A stretch of 30,194 nt of DNA from Rickettsiales bacterium (GCA_002717855.1 PBCD01000026.1:1-30194), one strand, 5' to 3'. Shown: positions 1 to 15,216, numbered from the stretch's first letter. The notes: generated by a model not told the origin, from the sequence alone. A program made the numbers and translations.

Positions 1-2
1 AA

Positions 3-176
3 AAAATTACAATTGATATTTTAAATTATAAAAAAAATGGTGAGAAATTTTGGAACCGTCTTAGAATTAGACCTTTATATGATCAAAATGGCAAAGTAAT
101 TTTTTTTGCAGGTGATCAAAATCCAATAAGAGTTGATGAAGTAAGGAGATATATTTTTAATAAAATTATAGATTAA
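3..176 (+). CDS. C-terminal end of a PAS/LOV-type sensor protein (5' truncated by window)
   Basis: An open frame runs in from the left edge and ends at TAA 174-176, giving 57 residues. Its sequence (NYKKNG, FWN, then FFAGDQ) matches the last strands of a PAS domain of the flavin-binding LOV type. Asn8, Asn18 and Gln39 of the fragment are spaced 10 and 21 residues apart, as are the flavin-contacting Asn482, Asn492 and Gln513 of oat phototropin LOV2. The cysteine-bearing motif that would prove photochemistry lies outside the window. After the PAS core only about 17 residues follow (VDEVRRYIFNK region), so no kinase or output domain comes after it; this could be a short LOV protein or one with its output domain upstream. 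Its stop overlaps that of the next minus-strand gene by 4 bases. Confidence 0.7.
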   Translation, partial: KITIDILNYKKNGEKFWNRLRIRPLYDQNGKVIFFAGDQNPIRVDEVRRYIFNKIID

Positions 177-628
177 TTTTTTTTATTATATTCATATTGT
201 CGATCAAGGTATGTTCCACCCTCACATTGTAAAACATTTTCAGGGCCTCTGTTATTATTCTTAGTTTTAGAATGAAATAAAAAAAGGTTTTGATAAAAAA
301 TTGCTTGCCTTTCTTGCAAAGTCCAAAGAGTTCTTTCGTCTAAGTCAATTTTTTTTTCATCATTTTTTTGATAATGATGAATCATTTCGTGCAAAACAAT
401 TGACTGATCACATATGTCATCATTAGGCTTAAGTTGATCAATAAGAAAAATTCCTTTATTTTTAATATAGTATGCTTTTACTCTGCAAGTTTGAGATGAA
501 AAACATGCTTTATCTGACATTTCTTTTTTAGTTATTTCAAAAAAATCTGGATAATCGATTTTTTTAGTAAATTCTGTATTCTCAACAATCCAACTTGTCA
601 AAAAAGCTAAAACAGTTTTAGAGATCAT
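173..628 (-). CDS. Small HExxH protein, putative zinc-binding
   Basis: This 151-residue protein has His80-Glu81-x-x-His84 (LHEMIHHYQ) in a predicted helix, followed by a second helix with Glu106 (LQERQA) that could be the third metal ligand. That layout is typical of zincin-like metallopeptidases. Four cysteines (42, 48, 73, 134) might form disulfides if the protein is exported; the N-terminus (VLAFLTSWIV) is mildly hydrophobic but not a convincing signal peptide. It resembles small alphaproteobacterial proteins of unknown function with the same motif (possibly the DUF6647 family, from memory). The start overlaps the stop of the upstream membrane-protein gene as ATGA, so the two are co-transcribed. 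Proteolytic activity is inferred from the motif only. Confidence 0.65.
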   Translation of the reverse strand: MISKTVLAFLTSWIVENTEFTKKIDYPDFFEITKKEMSDKACFSSQTCRVKAYYIKNKGIFLIDQLKPNDDICDQSIVLHEMIHHYQKNDEKKIDLDERTLWTLQERQAIFYQNLFLFHSKTKNNNRGPENVLQCEGGTYLDRQYEYNKKN

Positions 629-909
629 TTATTTAAATATATTTCTTTTGTGAGATTACTATTGTTTATATCAAAAACTTTAATTTTCTGGTCACCATTT
701 TCATCTTTCAGATGAATGTACAGATATTTATCTTCAACACTACTAGACACAATGTGATCCTTATTTACATTAAGATAAATAGTGGTTTTATCGGATGTTT
801 CAATTTGTTTTTTTTTGAATTTGTCAAATAATGCTATTATGATAATTGTTGAAGCTATTATAATAAGTAATCCAAGTGTGATTACAATTATTTTGAGGGG
901 TTTAATCAT
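625..909 (-). CDS. Small single-span membrane protein, function unknown
   Basis: This 94-residue protein has one strong membrane helix near residues 5-29 (KIIVITLGLLIIIAST...), a basic stretch (KFKKK), then about 60 polar residues rich in beta-type pattern (IYLNVNKDH, YLYIHLKDENG). The expected topology is a short inner-membrane anchor with a small domain on the other side. A similar small membrane protein is found beside rluD in other Alphaproteobacteria (possibly DUF6476, from memory). The ATG at 907-909 shares base 909 with the TTG start of rluD on the other strand, so the two genes are divergent with no intergenic space. Its stop overlaps the next gene as ATGA. Confidence 0.6.
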   Translation of the reverse strand: MIKPLKIIVITLGLLIIIASTIIIIALFDKFKKKQIETSDKTTIYLNVNKDHIVSSSVEDKYLYIHLKDENGDQKIKVFDINNSNLTKEIYLNK

Positions 910-1895
910 TGAGGAATAATCTTATCAACATTTTATCTAATAACAAGGACATAGGTAAAAGAATTGATTCTTTAATAGCTGAAAAAATTGATAATTTTTC
1001 AAGAAATAGAGTACAGTCCCTAATTAGTTCAGGTTATGTTTTATTTAATAGGCTAAAAATTACCAACCGATCCTTTAAAATTAATAAAGTTGGAGAAATT
1101 GAAATATACGTTCCACCTAAAAAAAAACTTTCAATAAAGCCTCAGAGAATAAAATTGAATATAATTTATGAAGATAATGATTTAATTGTAATTAATAAAG
1201 ATGCAGGAATGGTTGTTCATCCATCTTTTGGTAATATAGATAAAACACTTGTGAACGCTCTTCTATATCACTGTAAATCGTCATTATCGGGCATAGGAGG
1301 CATTGAAAGACCAGGAATTGTTCATAGGCTGGATAAAATGACTAGTGGTCTACTGGTTATTGCCAAAAACGACATGACCCATATTGCATTATCTGAACAG
1401 TTTAAAAATAGAACTGTAGTTAAAAAATATATTGCGATTACTCAAGGTAAAATGTTAACTACAACAGGTAGTGTTGAAGATAATATAGTTAGATCCAGAA
1501 AAAACAGAAAAATAATGATAGCTACTGGACAAAAAATTGGAAAAGAAGCAAAAACAAGTTACAAACTTGTTCAAGAATTTGGTGTCAATAAAAAATTATT
1601 CTTAAATTTTGTTGAGTGCACTCTAACAACCGGAAGAACTCATCAAATAAGAGTGCATTTAAAAAAAATTGGAAACCCTATATTAGGCGATAATATGTAT
1701 GGAAGGAAAATTAGAAATGAGAATTTAAATGATGATTTGAGGTTAATAATAAATAAATTTTTTTATTCAAAAGAAAGACATGCTTTGCACTCAAAACAAT
1801 TAGGGTTTTTTCATCCCAAACTAAAAAAAGAAATGTTATTTGACTCAAATATTCCTAACGATTTCAGAAAAATTCTGAGATTAATAAAAATTTAA
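909..1895 (+). CDS. rluD: Ribosomal large-subunit pseudouridine synthase RluD family
   Basis: This 328-residue RluA/RluD-family enzyme isomerises specific uridines of 23S rRNA to pseudouridine; in E. coli RluD acts on helix 69. An S4 RNA-binding domain occupies about residues 15-70 (KRIDSLIAEK, SRNRVQSLISSGYV). The catalytic motif HRLDKMTSGLLVIAK follows, with Asp142 as nucleophile, then the RTHQIRVHL motif and a normal C-terminus. The start is TTG at 909; there is no in-frame ATG before the S4 domain, so a non-ATG start is needed. The divergent membrane-protein gene begins on the same base, so the rluD promoter must lie inside that gene. Assignment to RluD rather than RluC rests on the S4 domain, length and family resemblance. 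Confidence 0.9.
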   Translation: MRNNLINILSNNKDIGKRIDSLIAEKIDNFSRNRVQSLISSGYVLFNRLKITNRSFKINKVGEIEIYVPPKKKLSIKPQRIKLNIIYEDNDLIVINKDAGMVVHPSFGNIDKTLVNALLYHCKSSLSGIGGIERPGIVHRLDKMTSGLLVIAKNDMTHIALSEQFKNRTVVKKYIAITQGKMLTTTGSVEDNIVRSRKNRKIMIATGQKIGKEAKTSYKLVQEFGVNKKLFLNFVECTLTTGRTHQIRVHLKKIGNPILGDNMYGRKIRNENLNDDLRLIINKFFYSKERHALHSKQLGFFHPKLKKEMLFDSNIPNDFRKILRLIKI

Positions 1896-1935
1896 GATTT
1901 TTTAAATGCTGCATTGGAATTATTCTAAATTAAGG

Positions 1936-1965
1936 TTGACATTTCTAATAATTTACACATATATT
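1936..1965 (+). promoter_or_regulatory. Predicted sigma70-type promoter of rpoH, giving a near-leaderless mRNA
   Basis: TTGACA at 1936-1941 is a perfect -35 box. After an 18-base spacer, TATATT at 1960-1965 matches five of six bases of the -10 consensus. Transcription would start around 1971-1972, at the rpoH ATG itself, and no Shine-Dalgarno sequence precedes that ATG. This suggests translation of a leaderless or almost leaderless mRNA. Confidence 0.6.
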
Positions 1966-1970
1966 ACATC

Positions 1971-5275
<3,305 letters not shown>

Positions 5276-5282
5276 GATATTA

Positions 5283-6374
5283 TTAAAACTTATAAAAAGA
5301 CCAATCTAACCAGTTTGTTAATGCAATCAAATCTTTTTTTAAAATTGTGGGGCCAGTCCATATTCTAATACCCTCAGGAGCTTTTCTATAAGAATTTATA
5401 TCAAAGGCAATTTCTTTTGACTCTAAAAAAGTAGATATTTTTTGCAATTTTGATTTTTTGATAGTTTTATTTGGAACCAAAAAACTTGATGAAATTGATC
5501 TATATCTTTTATCCTCACAAAAAAAATTTAAATTGTTGTTATTTAAAACCCAATTCTCAATAACACTATAATTTTCTTTACATTTTTCAATACCCCAAGA
5601 AAGACCTCCCTTTTTTCTGAACCATTCCAAGCAAAGTTTAAAATCGGACATACATAAAATAGAGGGTGTGTTTATTAGAGTATCTAAGTTTGAAATATCT
5701 AAAATTTTAGGAATATTCCATCTTTTATTTTTTTTCTTTAAATTTAATCTTTCTTTTGCCTTTGGACTTAGAACAACTAAGCCGTGCTGACCCTCAGATC
5801 CCAAAGCTTTTTGCCATGAAAAAACTGAAATATCAATTTTTTTCCAATCTATATTACTCATAAAAACAGCGGAAGTTACGTCTGAAATCACTAAACCATC
5901 ATGTTCTTTAGAGATCCATTCAGTATTATTAACCGACATACCTAAAGATGTTCCAGTCCAAACAAACAAAATATCATTATTTTTATCAATTTCTTTTAAT
6001 AATGGCATGCTTCCCCATTTTTCTTTTCTAATTTCTATTTCATAATTTAGTGACAAGATATCTTTTGACCATTGTTCTCCCCAAAAATCGTAAACTATCC
6101 CAGTAATTTTTCTGTCACCTAAAATTGACCAAATAATTGACTGCATTGCGCCTGTACAGGAACCAGGAGTGAGAAATAATTCATATTCGTTTGGTAAATT
6201 TAAAATCATTTTTAAATCTTTCAAAATTTTTTTCAAATAATTAAGAACAGAACTGGATCTGTGATACCTCCCAAGATACGATTTATCTATTTTATTTAAG
6301 GACCACTCATCAGGTTTTTTTGTAGGACCAGATGAAAAATTTGGAGACGTAGGTATAGTTTTGGGTATTTGCAT
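5283..6374 (-). CDS. serC: Phosphoserine aminotransferase (alphaproteobacterial type)
   Basis: SerC is a PLP enzyme converting 3-phosphohydroxypyruvate plus glutamate to phosphoserine in serine synthesis, and also serves in pyridoxal phosphate synthesis in some bacteria. The 363 residues fit the SerC subfamily of Alphaproteobacteria and Methanosarcina. Seen here are the opening PNFSSGPTKKP, the substrate/PLP region LTPGSCTGAMQ, SDVTSAV, and the Schiff-base lysine Lys189 in SWQKALGSEGQHG, followed by the C-terminal arginine region GIRIWTGPTI. Its ATG shares one base with the stop of the upstream transporter (TAATG), so translation is probably coupled. In many Alphaproteobacteria serA follows serC; here hisZ follows instead. 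Confidence 0.93.
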   Translation of the reverse strand: MQIPKTIPTSPNFSSGPTKKPDEWSLNKIDKSYLGRYHRSSSVLNYLKKILKDLKMILNLPNEYELFLTPGSCTGAMQSIIWSILGDRKITGIVYDFWGEQWSKDILSLNYEIEIRKEKWGSMPLLKEIDKNNDILFVWTGTSLGMSVNNTEWISKEHDGLVISDVTSAVFMSNIDWKKIDISVFSWQKALGSEGQHGLVVLSPKAKERLNLKKKNKRWNIPKILDISNLDTLINTPSILCMSDFKLCLEWFRKKGGLSWGIEKCKENYSVIENWVLNNNNLNFFCEDKRYRSISSSFLVPNKTIKKSKLQKISTFLESKEIAFDINSYRKAPEGIRIWTGPTILKKDLIALTNWLDWSFYKF

Positions 6375-8218
6375 TATAAATTATAATATAAAGGAAAAAA
6401 CAAAGTAAATGTAAGCCAACAGATTAATGTGAGAGGTAATCCAAATTTAATAAAATCTACAAATTTGTAGTGACCTGGCCCCATAACTAAAAGATTTGTT
6501 TGATAGGCCATTGGTGTTAAAAATGAGGTGTTCACAGCAAAAATTATACTAATTGCAAATAACTTGGGATCAATCTCAGCTTTTTCTGCTAAATCTAAAC
6601 CAATCGGTGTAAATAATACAGCACAAGCATTATTAGATATAAAATTAGTTAAAAATGATACTAAAATAAAAAATGTCGATAACAAGATTATTGGTGACGC
6701 ATCTTTGAGTAAATTAAAAAATATATCTGAAATAAATTGAGCCGTGCCAGTAGTACTAATCAAATTTCCTAAAGCGAGTGATGTAACCACTATTAGAAGT
6801 AAGTTTTTATCTACAGCTCTAAATGACTCACGAATAGTGATGATTTTTGTTGTAAGCATAAACAAAACACCAAGAAGCGACGATACAACCAATGGGAGAA
6901 TCTCAAAGATACTTAACAAAATGACGGATAAGAAGATTAAAATTGATTTAATTGCTAAATCACTTTTAATTATTTCTGTAGATGACCACTCCATTGGCAA
7001 AATATCACTATGGGTTCTGAGGTTTTTTATTGATTCTTTTGTTGATTGTATAAGTAGAATATCTCCAGGCTCAAGTGCTATTTCAGTCATTCTATTTCTA
7101 ATCATCCTAGCTTTTCTCTGCAAACCAATAACAATGCAGTTAAATCTATATCTAAAACTTATATTTTCAATTGTTTGACCTACTAGACTTGATGTTGGAG
7201 TAATCATAGCTTCCGATAAAATCTGGTTATTATTAAAATCCTCATTTTCAAAACCTAGATTTGACATATTTGATAATTCACTGGTAGATATACCATTTTT
7301 TTTTGAAATAAGTTCACTTAAGGCTTCCCTTGTACTGGCAACAACTAATACGTCACCAGCAACTAACCTAAAATCCGAAAAAGGAGGAATTACCGCATGT
7401 TCTTTTCGTTGAATCATTAAAATTGTCACATTCTTTAAATCGTCTAATAAACTTTTCTGAATTTCTTTATTAAGTAAAACTGATTTATTAGATACAGTGA
7501 TTTGGGTTATAAATTGTTTACCGGAAGAACCTATTAACTCATTAGCCATTGGAGCATTGTTTTTGAGCAAATACTTTGAGAAAAATATTATATAAATTAA
7601 ACCCGCCAGTGCTATGACAGATCCTGGTACAAAAAAATCAAAAAAACCTAACTCAATCCCTCTCATTTCATTCAAAGAATTTGCAACTAGCAAGTTGGTA
7701 CTAGAGCCTATTAAGGTTGTCATTCCACCAAGTATTGCAACATAGCTTAGTGGCATCATGTATCTACTTATAGGTGCATCAACCTTAGAGGCAATACTTT
7801 GAAATATTGGAATAAAAATTATGACGACAGGTGTATTATTTAAAAAACCACTTAAAATCAAAACAAAAAAAAGAGAGATAAGAATAATTAACTTTTGATT
7901 GCCGGGAAATATATCTATAACATTAGAAATTAGATTATCTAGTACTCTTGTTTTTACAACACCCTGACCAAGAACTAAAAGACTTAAAACGCTGATCAAT
8001 GTCGTATTGCTAAAACCTGACAAGATAACAGAAGGTGATAACAAATTTTTTCCAACACTATCATTCAACGGAAAAATAGAAAAAAATACTAAAAGAGTTG
8101 AAAGTATAAATATGCTCTTTACTACTATTGACCATTTCTCTAGAATGTATAAACATACAGTTAAGACAACAAAAAAAATACTAGAATATATATAGAAATC
8201 TTGTGATAATGAAATCAT
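6374..8218 (-). CDS. SLC13/DASS-family transporter with two RCK_C (TrkA-C) domains
   Basis: This 614-residue inner-membrane permease belongs to the divalent anion:sodium symporter family, whose members carry sulfate, dicarboxylates or related anions. The two inverted halves each have the family signatures: LNNTP at 126-130 with GSSTNLLV at 171-178, and SNNA at 528-531 with YQTNLLVMGPG at 572-582. Between the halves, at about residues 230-310 and 325-405, are two soluble RCK_C domains with the typical endings LVAGDVLVV and LEPGDILLI. Such domains bind regulatory ligands in related permeases. The substrate cannot be read from the sequence. It is the first gene of the run leading to serC, hisZ and purA, overlaps serC by one base, and is divergent from thiC. 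Confidence 0.9.
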   Translation of the reverse strand: MISLSQDFYIYSSIFFVVLTVCLYILEKWSIVVKSIFILSTLLVFFSIFPLNDSVGKNLLSPSVILSGFSNTTLISVLSLLVLGQGVVKTRVLDNLISNVIDIFPGNQKLIILISLFFVLILSGFLNNTPVVIIFIPIFQSIASKVDAPISRYMMPLSYVAILGGMTTLIGSSTNLLVANSLNEMRGIELGFFDFFVPGSVIALAGLIYIIFFSKYLLKNNAPMANELIGSSGKQFITQITVSNKSVLLNKEIQKSLLDDLKNVTILMIQRKEHAVIPPFSDFRLVAGDVLVVASTREALSELISKKNGISTSELSNMSNLGFENEDFNNNQILSEAMITPTSSLVGQTIENISFRYRFNCIVIGLQRKARMIRNRMTEIALEPGDILLIQSTKESIKNLRTHSDILPMEWSSTEIIKSDLAIKSILIFLSVILLSIFEILPLVVSSLLGVLFMLTTKIITIRESFRAVDKNLLLIVVTSLALGNLISTTGTAQFISDIFFNLLKDASPIILLSTFFILVSFLTNFISNNACAVLFTPIGLDLAEKAEIDPKLFAISIIFAVNTSFLTPMAYQTNLLVMGPGHYKFVDFIKFGLPLTLICWLTFTLFFPLYYNL

Positions 8219-8264
8219 ATATATTAATTGTTTACTTGATTGATAATTACGTTTAACATAATTT

Positions 8265-10856
<2,592 letters not shown>

Positions 10857-10867
<11 letters not shown>

Positions 10868-12197
10868 CTATAATTTTTACAATATCGTTAATAGTCTTAT
10901 CCAATAAGCTTTTATCATAGGTTTGAACCATTACCCTTAATTTGTTTTCTGTTCCAGATTTTCTGACTAATATTGAACCTTTATTACTAATTTTTTTTTT
11001 TATTTTTTCTATTTTGGATATAAATTTAGAGCTATGTAAAATGTTAACATTTTTTAGTTTAAAGTTTAACAACTTTTGAGGTAATGAGATATAACCATCT
11101 AAAATTTCATCTATCTTTTTATTTTCTAATTTTATTGTTATTAATATTTGAAGAGCACTTAAAATTGCATCACCTGATTCAGAAATATCTCTAAATATAA
11201 TGTGACCGGATTGTTCACCTCCAAGATTACATTTCTTCTCTTTCATTTTTTTAACAACATATCTATCACCTACCTCAGATTCATAAAGTTTAATTTTTTT
11301 TCTATAAAGAAATTTTTTAAGTCCTAAATTAGACATTTTTGTTGCGACTATACCGCCGCCCTTAAGTTTTCCTAATTTTGAAAAACTTGTTCCTACTAGA
11401 GCTAATATCTTATCACCATCAATTACTTTTCCACTAGAATCTATTACAATAAGTCTATCTGCATCTCCATCAAAAGCGAATCCTAAATCAGCATTTTCCT
11501 TTAAAACTTCTTTTTTTAAATTGTTTAAAAATAATGATCCACAGCTCTTATTAATATTTTTGCCATTTGGTTTATTAAAAATAGTCTTAAAGTTAATATT
11601 AAAGTCTTTGAATATTTCTGGAGCAATTTTAAATGCAGCTCCATTAGCACAATCTAAAACAATTTTTATACCCGAGAAATCAATATTTTTTGGGAAAACT
11701 TTTTTAATACTTTTCTTATATTCTGTAAATTCAGAGTTATATTTAATAACTTTACCAATTTGTTTAGTCACTAAAAATTTTGGAAATTTATACTTATCAA
11801 TCATTTTTTCAATTCTGAGCTCATCTTTATCATTTAATTTTTCTCCATTATTTTTGAACACTTTTATACCATTATCATAAAATGGATTATGTGATGCAGA
11901 AATCATTATACCCAGATCACACTTTAGTTTTCGAGTCATAAAAGAAACTAACGCTGTTGGCGTTGGTTTCAAAATTATACAATCAATTCCAATTGATAAA
12001 AAACTCGATACTAGAGAGGCCTCAATCATATCACAAGAGACCCTCGTATCTTTACCAATTAAAACTTTACAAACTGACTTTGTATTTTTTTTTATACTTT
12101 TTCCAAGTGAATATGCTAACTTTTGAATGAACTCTTGATTAATAGGATGAGTATTTGCCAACCCTCTTATACCATCTGTTCCAAAGAATTTTTTCAT
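10857..12197 (-). CDS. glmM: Phosphoglucosamine mutase GlmM
   Basis: GlmM interconverts glucosamine-6-phosphate and glucosamine-1-phosphate on the way to UDP-GlcNAc for peptidoglycan and LPS. I chose ATG 12195-12197 (446 residues) rather than the TTG just upstream because it forms a TGATG junction with the folP stop. It also places the phosphorylated serine of SASHNP at residue 102, as in E. coli GlmM. The metal loop DGDADR lies at 243-248, and the C-terminal phosphate-binding RKSGTENKLRVM is present. The folP-glmM order is standard in Proteobacteria. A poly-T run of 11 at 10991-11001 lies inside the gene, encoding lysines near the C-terminus. Confidence 0.96.
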
Positions 12198-13270
12198 CAA
12201 CTATCTATACAGTTAAATAGTTCTAAGGCTTGTTTAGTCTCAAACACATCGTGGACTCTGAAAATTTGAATGCCTTGATAAAATGAATGCAAAGCAACTG
12301 CTATTGAGCCTGCTAATCTCTCTTTTGGAGCTGTCTGACCATATACGTTAGATATAAACTTTTTTCTAGATGCACCCAACATTATTGGACAACCAAGAGA
12401 ATGGAATAAAGAAATATTTTTCAAAGCAACAAGGTTTTGTTTGTAATCTTTACCAAATCCAATTCCAGGATCAATTATGATATTCGAACGATTAATTCCA
12501 TTTTTAACACAAAATTCAATTCTTTCTTCTAAATAATCATAAATATCTAATAGGAAGTTTTTATAAATATGATCCATCATAATTTTTGGATTTCCTGGCA
12601 TATGCATCAAAATAACAGGTTTTTTATATTCTTTTATTACATTAATACTATCTTTATCATTTGTGAGCGCACTAACATCATTTATTATCGAAACGCCTGA
12701 TAATAATCCGAACTTCATCGTTTCAGAATTTCGTGTATCAAGAGATACATTTGATTTATTTTTTTGTAAATATTGAATTATCGGCATTATTCTTATTATT
12801 TCGTCATTTACGCGTACTTTTTTAGCACCTGGCCTTGTTGATTCACCTCCCACGTCAATAAAATCTACTTTATTTTTAATCATTTGTTTAGTGCAATTAA
12901 TAGCACTTTCTAATGATATATTGTCACCTCCGTCCGAAAAACTATCAGGAGTGATATTAAGAATTCCAAATATGTAGTAATTTTTTTTTTTAAAGGGACT
13001 TTTGCTTAAAAGTGTTCTCTTTGACTTTAGTCTCAATAAAATATTCAAAAAATCATGGTTCTTTTTTTTTTTTATCAGTTCAAGGAAATCTTCAACGGAC
13101 ATTGATTCTGAAATAACCTTGCTATTTTTTTTAATAATTTCTAGTTTCGTGAAGAATCTGTTACCGTCTGCTAATCTAATAGCCTTATTTTTTTTTTCTA
13201 GCAGTTTACCTTCTTTGAGTCCCAAGAATCCAAAGGGTCTTAAATAAATTTTAGACTTTTGTTTCAACAA
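12197..13270 (-). CDS. folP: Dihydropteroate synthase with N-terminal extension
   Basis: FolP condenses p-aminobenzoate with dihydropterin pyrophosphate to make dihydropteroate and is the sulfonamide target. The TIM-barrel core starts near residue 100 with GILNITPDSFSDGG, then DVGGESTRPGA, INDVSA, and the C-terminal GASRKKF and RVHDV blocks, all intact. Before it lies an extension of about 95 residues (YLRPFGFLGL..., AIRLADGNRFFTKLEII) that resembles the extension found in other alphaproteobacterial FolP proteins. This argues for the TTG start at 13270; the only in-frame ATG upstream of the core comes more than 50 residues later. It lies 7 bases after ftsH and overlaps glmM by one base. Two long poly-T runs (12981-12991 and 13062-13073) fall in the reading frame. 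Confidence 0.93.
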   Translation of the reverse strand: MLKQKSKIYLRPFGFLGLKEGKLLEKKNKAIRLADGNRFFTKLEIIKKNSKVISESMSVEDFLELIKKKKNHDFLNILLRLKSKRTLLSKSPFKKKNYYIFGILNITPDSFSDGGDNISLESAINCTKQMIKNKVDFIDVGGESTRPGAKKVRVNDEIIRIMPIIQYLQKNKSNVSLDTRNSETMKFGLLSGVSIINDVSALTNDKDSINVIKEYKKPVILMHMPGNPKIMMDHIYKNFLLDIYDYLEERIEFCVKNGINRSNIIIDPGIGFGKDYKQNLVALKNISLFHSLGCPIMLGASRKKFISNVYGQTAPKERLAGSIAVALHSFYQGIQIFRVHDVFETKQALELFNCIDS

Positions 13271-13277
13271 AATTTAG

Positions 13278-15200
13278 CTAAGAACCAATAGCAGGTTCAG
13301 GGTTAAGCCCTATTTTCTTTGCTTTAACTTTTTCTTTATTACTTCTAGGTATAGAAGTTTTCTTAGAATTAACATCTATATTGTCATTTATTTTTATTTT
13401 TTTACCTTTAATAAGTTCATTAACTTCTGCACCACTCAATGTTTCAAATTCGAGTAATGCACTAGCTAACGCATGTAGATGTTTAATATTTTTTTTCAGC
13501 ACTTTTCTAGCATGTTTCTCTGCGTTATCAATTAGTAATCTAATTTCCTCATCAATAAGCTTAGCAGTTTCATCTGACATGGTTTTACTTTGTGTAACTG
13601 ATCTCCCGAGAAAAACTTCTTCTTCATTTTCAGAATACCTAAGTGGACCTAACTTGTCACTCATACCCCATTCAACAACCATTGCCCGTGCTTTGTTAGT
13701 AGCTTGTAAAATATCATTGGATGCGCCAGATGTAATATTGTCTTTTCCAAAAATAATTTCTTCAGCTACCCTTCCACCAAATATCATAGCTATTTTTGCC
13801 TTCATTTCTGATTTTGATTCAGAATATCTATCTCTTTCAGGTAAGTTCATTGTAACTCCAAGTGCTCTTCCTCGTGGAATAATTGTAACCTTATGAAGTG
13901 GATCATTGCCTGGTGTAAAAACTCCGACCAGCGCATGGCCAGCTTCATGATATGCAGTTAATTCTTTTTCTTTTTGGGTCATTACCATAGAACGTCTTTC
14001 CGCACCCATTAAAACCTTATCCTTGGCATCTTCGAATTCTCTCATTGTCACAAGTCTTTTGTTTTTCCGTGCTGCTAGCAATGCAGCCTCATTAACTAAG
14101 TTTGCAAGATCAGCTCCTGAAAAACCAGGAGTTCCTCTTGCTATAACTTTGATATCAACATCAGGGGATAATGGCAGTCTTCTAATGTGGACATTAAGTA
14201 TTTTTTGTCTTCCTTGAATATCAGGGTTAGGAACTACGACTTGACGATCAAATCTTCCAGGACGAAGTAAAGCTGGATCTAAAACATCTGGTCTATTTGT
14301 AGCTGCTATCAAAATAACTCCTTCAGCTGCATCAAAACCATCCATTTCCACCAATAGTTGATTCAAAGTTTGTTCTCTTTCATCGTTACCTCCACCTAAA
14401 CCAGCACCTCTATGTCTACCAACAGCATCTATTTCGTCAATAAAAATTATACAAGGAGCGCTTTTTTTACCTTGTTCAAACATATCCCTAACTCTGCTTG
14501 CACCCACGCCTACAAACATTTCGACAAAATCGGATCCTGAAATAGTAAAAAATGGCACATTAGCTTCACCAGCAATTGCCCTTGCAAGTAATGTTTTACC
14601 TGTTCCAGGTGGGCCAATAAGTAAAGCGCCTTTTGGAATTTTACCTCCTAACCTTTGAAATTTAGACGGGTCTTTTAAAAATTCAACGATTTCCTCAAGT
14701 TCAGCTTTAGCTTCGTCAATACCAGCAACGTCAGCAAATGTAACTCTATCTTTCTTCTCATTTAACAACTTAGCTCTAGATTTACCAAAACCCATAGCTC
14801 TACCACTTCCTGATTGCATCTGTCGCATAAAGAAAATCCATACACCAATTAGTAAAAGCATTGGAAACCAAGAAATCAGGATATCTAAGAGTGTTGGAGA
14901 ATTACCTTCTGGTGGAATAGCTATTATTTCAACATTATTTTTTTCTAATTTATCAATCATGTTTAAATCCCCAGGTGTAAATGTAGAGAATGAGGAACCA
15001 TTAGAATATGTGCCAAATATTGTATTACCTTTAATTTTTACGGATGCAACCTGACCTTTTTGAACTTCGTTTAAAAATTGTGAATACGAAATATTAGAAT
15101 TTCTATCTTGGCTTCCCTTACCTTGGAAAAAATCTAAAGCCAAAAATAGAACAAAACCTATTAATGCCCATATTGCTATATTTCTTATCGTATTGTTCAA
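13278..15200 (-). CDS. ftsH: ATP-dependent zinc metalloprotease FtsH
   Basis: FtsH is a hexameric inner-membrane AAA+ protease that removes damaged membrane proteins and regulatory proteins, including sigma-32 in E. coli. The 640 residues have TM1 at about 7-24, a periplasmic domain, TM2 near 107-125, and the AAA module with Walker A GPPGTGKT (196-203), Walker B IIFIDE and the arginine-finger region. The zinc site HEAGH is at 418-422. The C-terminal tail is lysine-rich. The start is TTG at 15198-15200: an in-frame TAA lies immediately before it, and no ATG occurs until after TM1. AGGT 6 bases upstream serves as ribosome-binding site. It follows tilS after 55 bases, which hold a plausible promoter. 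The tilS-ftsH-folP-glmM order is conserved in Proteobacteria. Confidence 0.98.
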   Translation of the reverse strand: MNNTIRNIAIWALIGFVLFLALDFFQGKGSQDRNSNISYSQFLNEVQKGQVASVKIKGNTIFGTYSNGSSFSTFTPGDLNMIDKLEKNNVEIIAIPPEGNSPTLLDILISWFPMLLLIGVWIFFMRQMQSGSGRAMGFGKSRAKLLNEKKDRVTFADVAGIDEAKAELEEIVEFLKDPSKFQRLGGKIPKGALLIGPPGTGKTLLARAIAGEANVPFFTISGSDFVEMFVGVGASRVRDMFEQGKKSAPCIIFIDEIDAVGRHRGAGLGGGNDEREQTLNQLLVEMDGFDAAEGVILIAATNRPDVLDPALLRPGRFDRQVVVPNPDIQGRQKILNVHIRRLPLSPDVDIKVIARGTPGFSGADLANLVNEAALLAARKNKRLVTMREFEDAKDKVLMGAERRSMVMTQKEKELTAYHEAGHALVGVFTPGNDPLHKVTIIPRGRALGVTMNLPERDRYSESKSEMKAKIAMIFGGRVAEEIIFGKDNITSGASNDILQATNKARAMVVEWGMSDKLGPLRYSENEEEVFLGRSVTQSKTMSDETAKLIDEEIRLLIDNAEKHARKVLKKNIKHLHALASALLEFETLSGAEVNELIKGKKIKINDNIDVNSKKTSIPRSNKEKVKAKKIGLNPEPAIGS

Positions 15201-15216
15201 TTAATTACCTATTCTT

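Noticed and set aside
6744..7178. 144-codon plus-strand frame inside the SLC13 transporter gene
   Set aside because: It is antisense to a clearly recognised transporter, has no family resemblance and no promoter or ribosome-binding site.
12960..13075. Long T runs as intrinsic terminators
   Set aside because: They lie inside minus-strand coding regions, encode lysines, have no preceding GC-rich hairpin, and the frames continue through them.
13381..13896. 171-codon plus-strand frame antisense to ftsH
   Set aside because: The long frame reflects the codon bias of ftsH on the other strand; the Ser/Leu-rich translation shows no domain.
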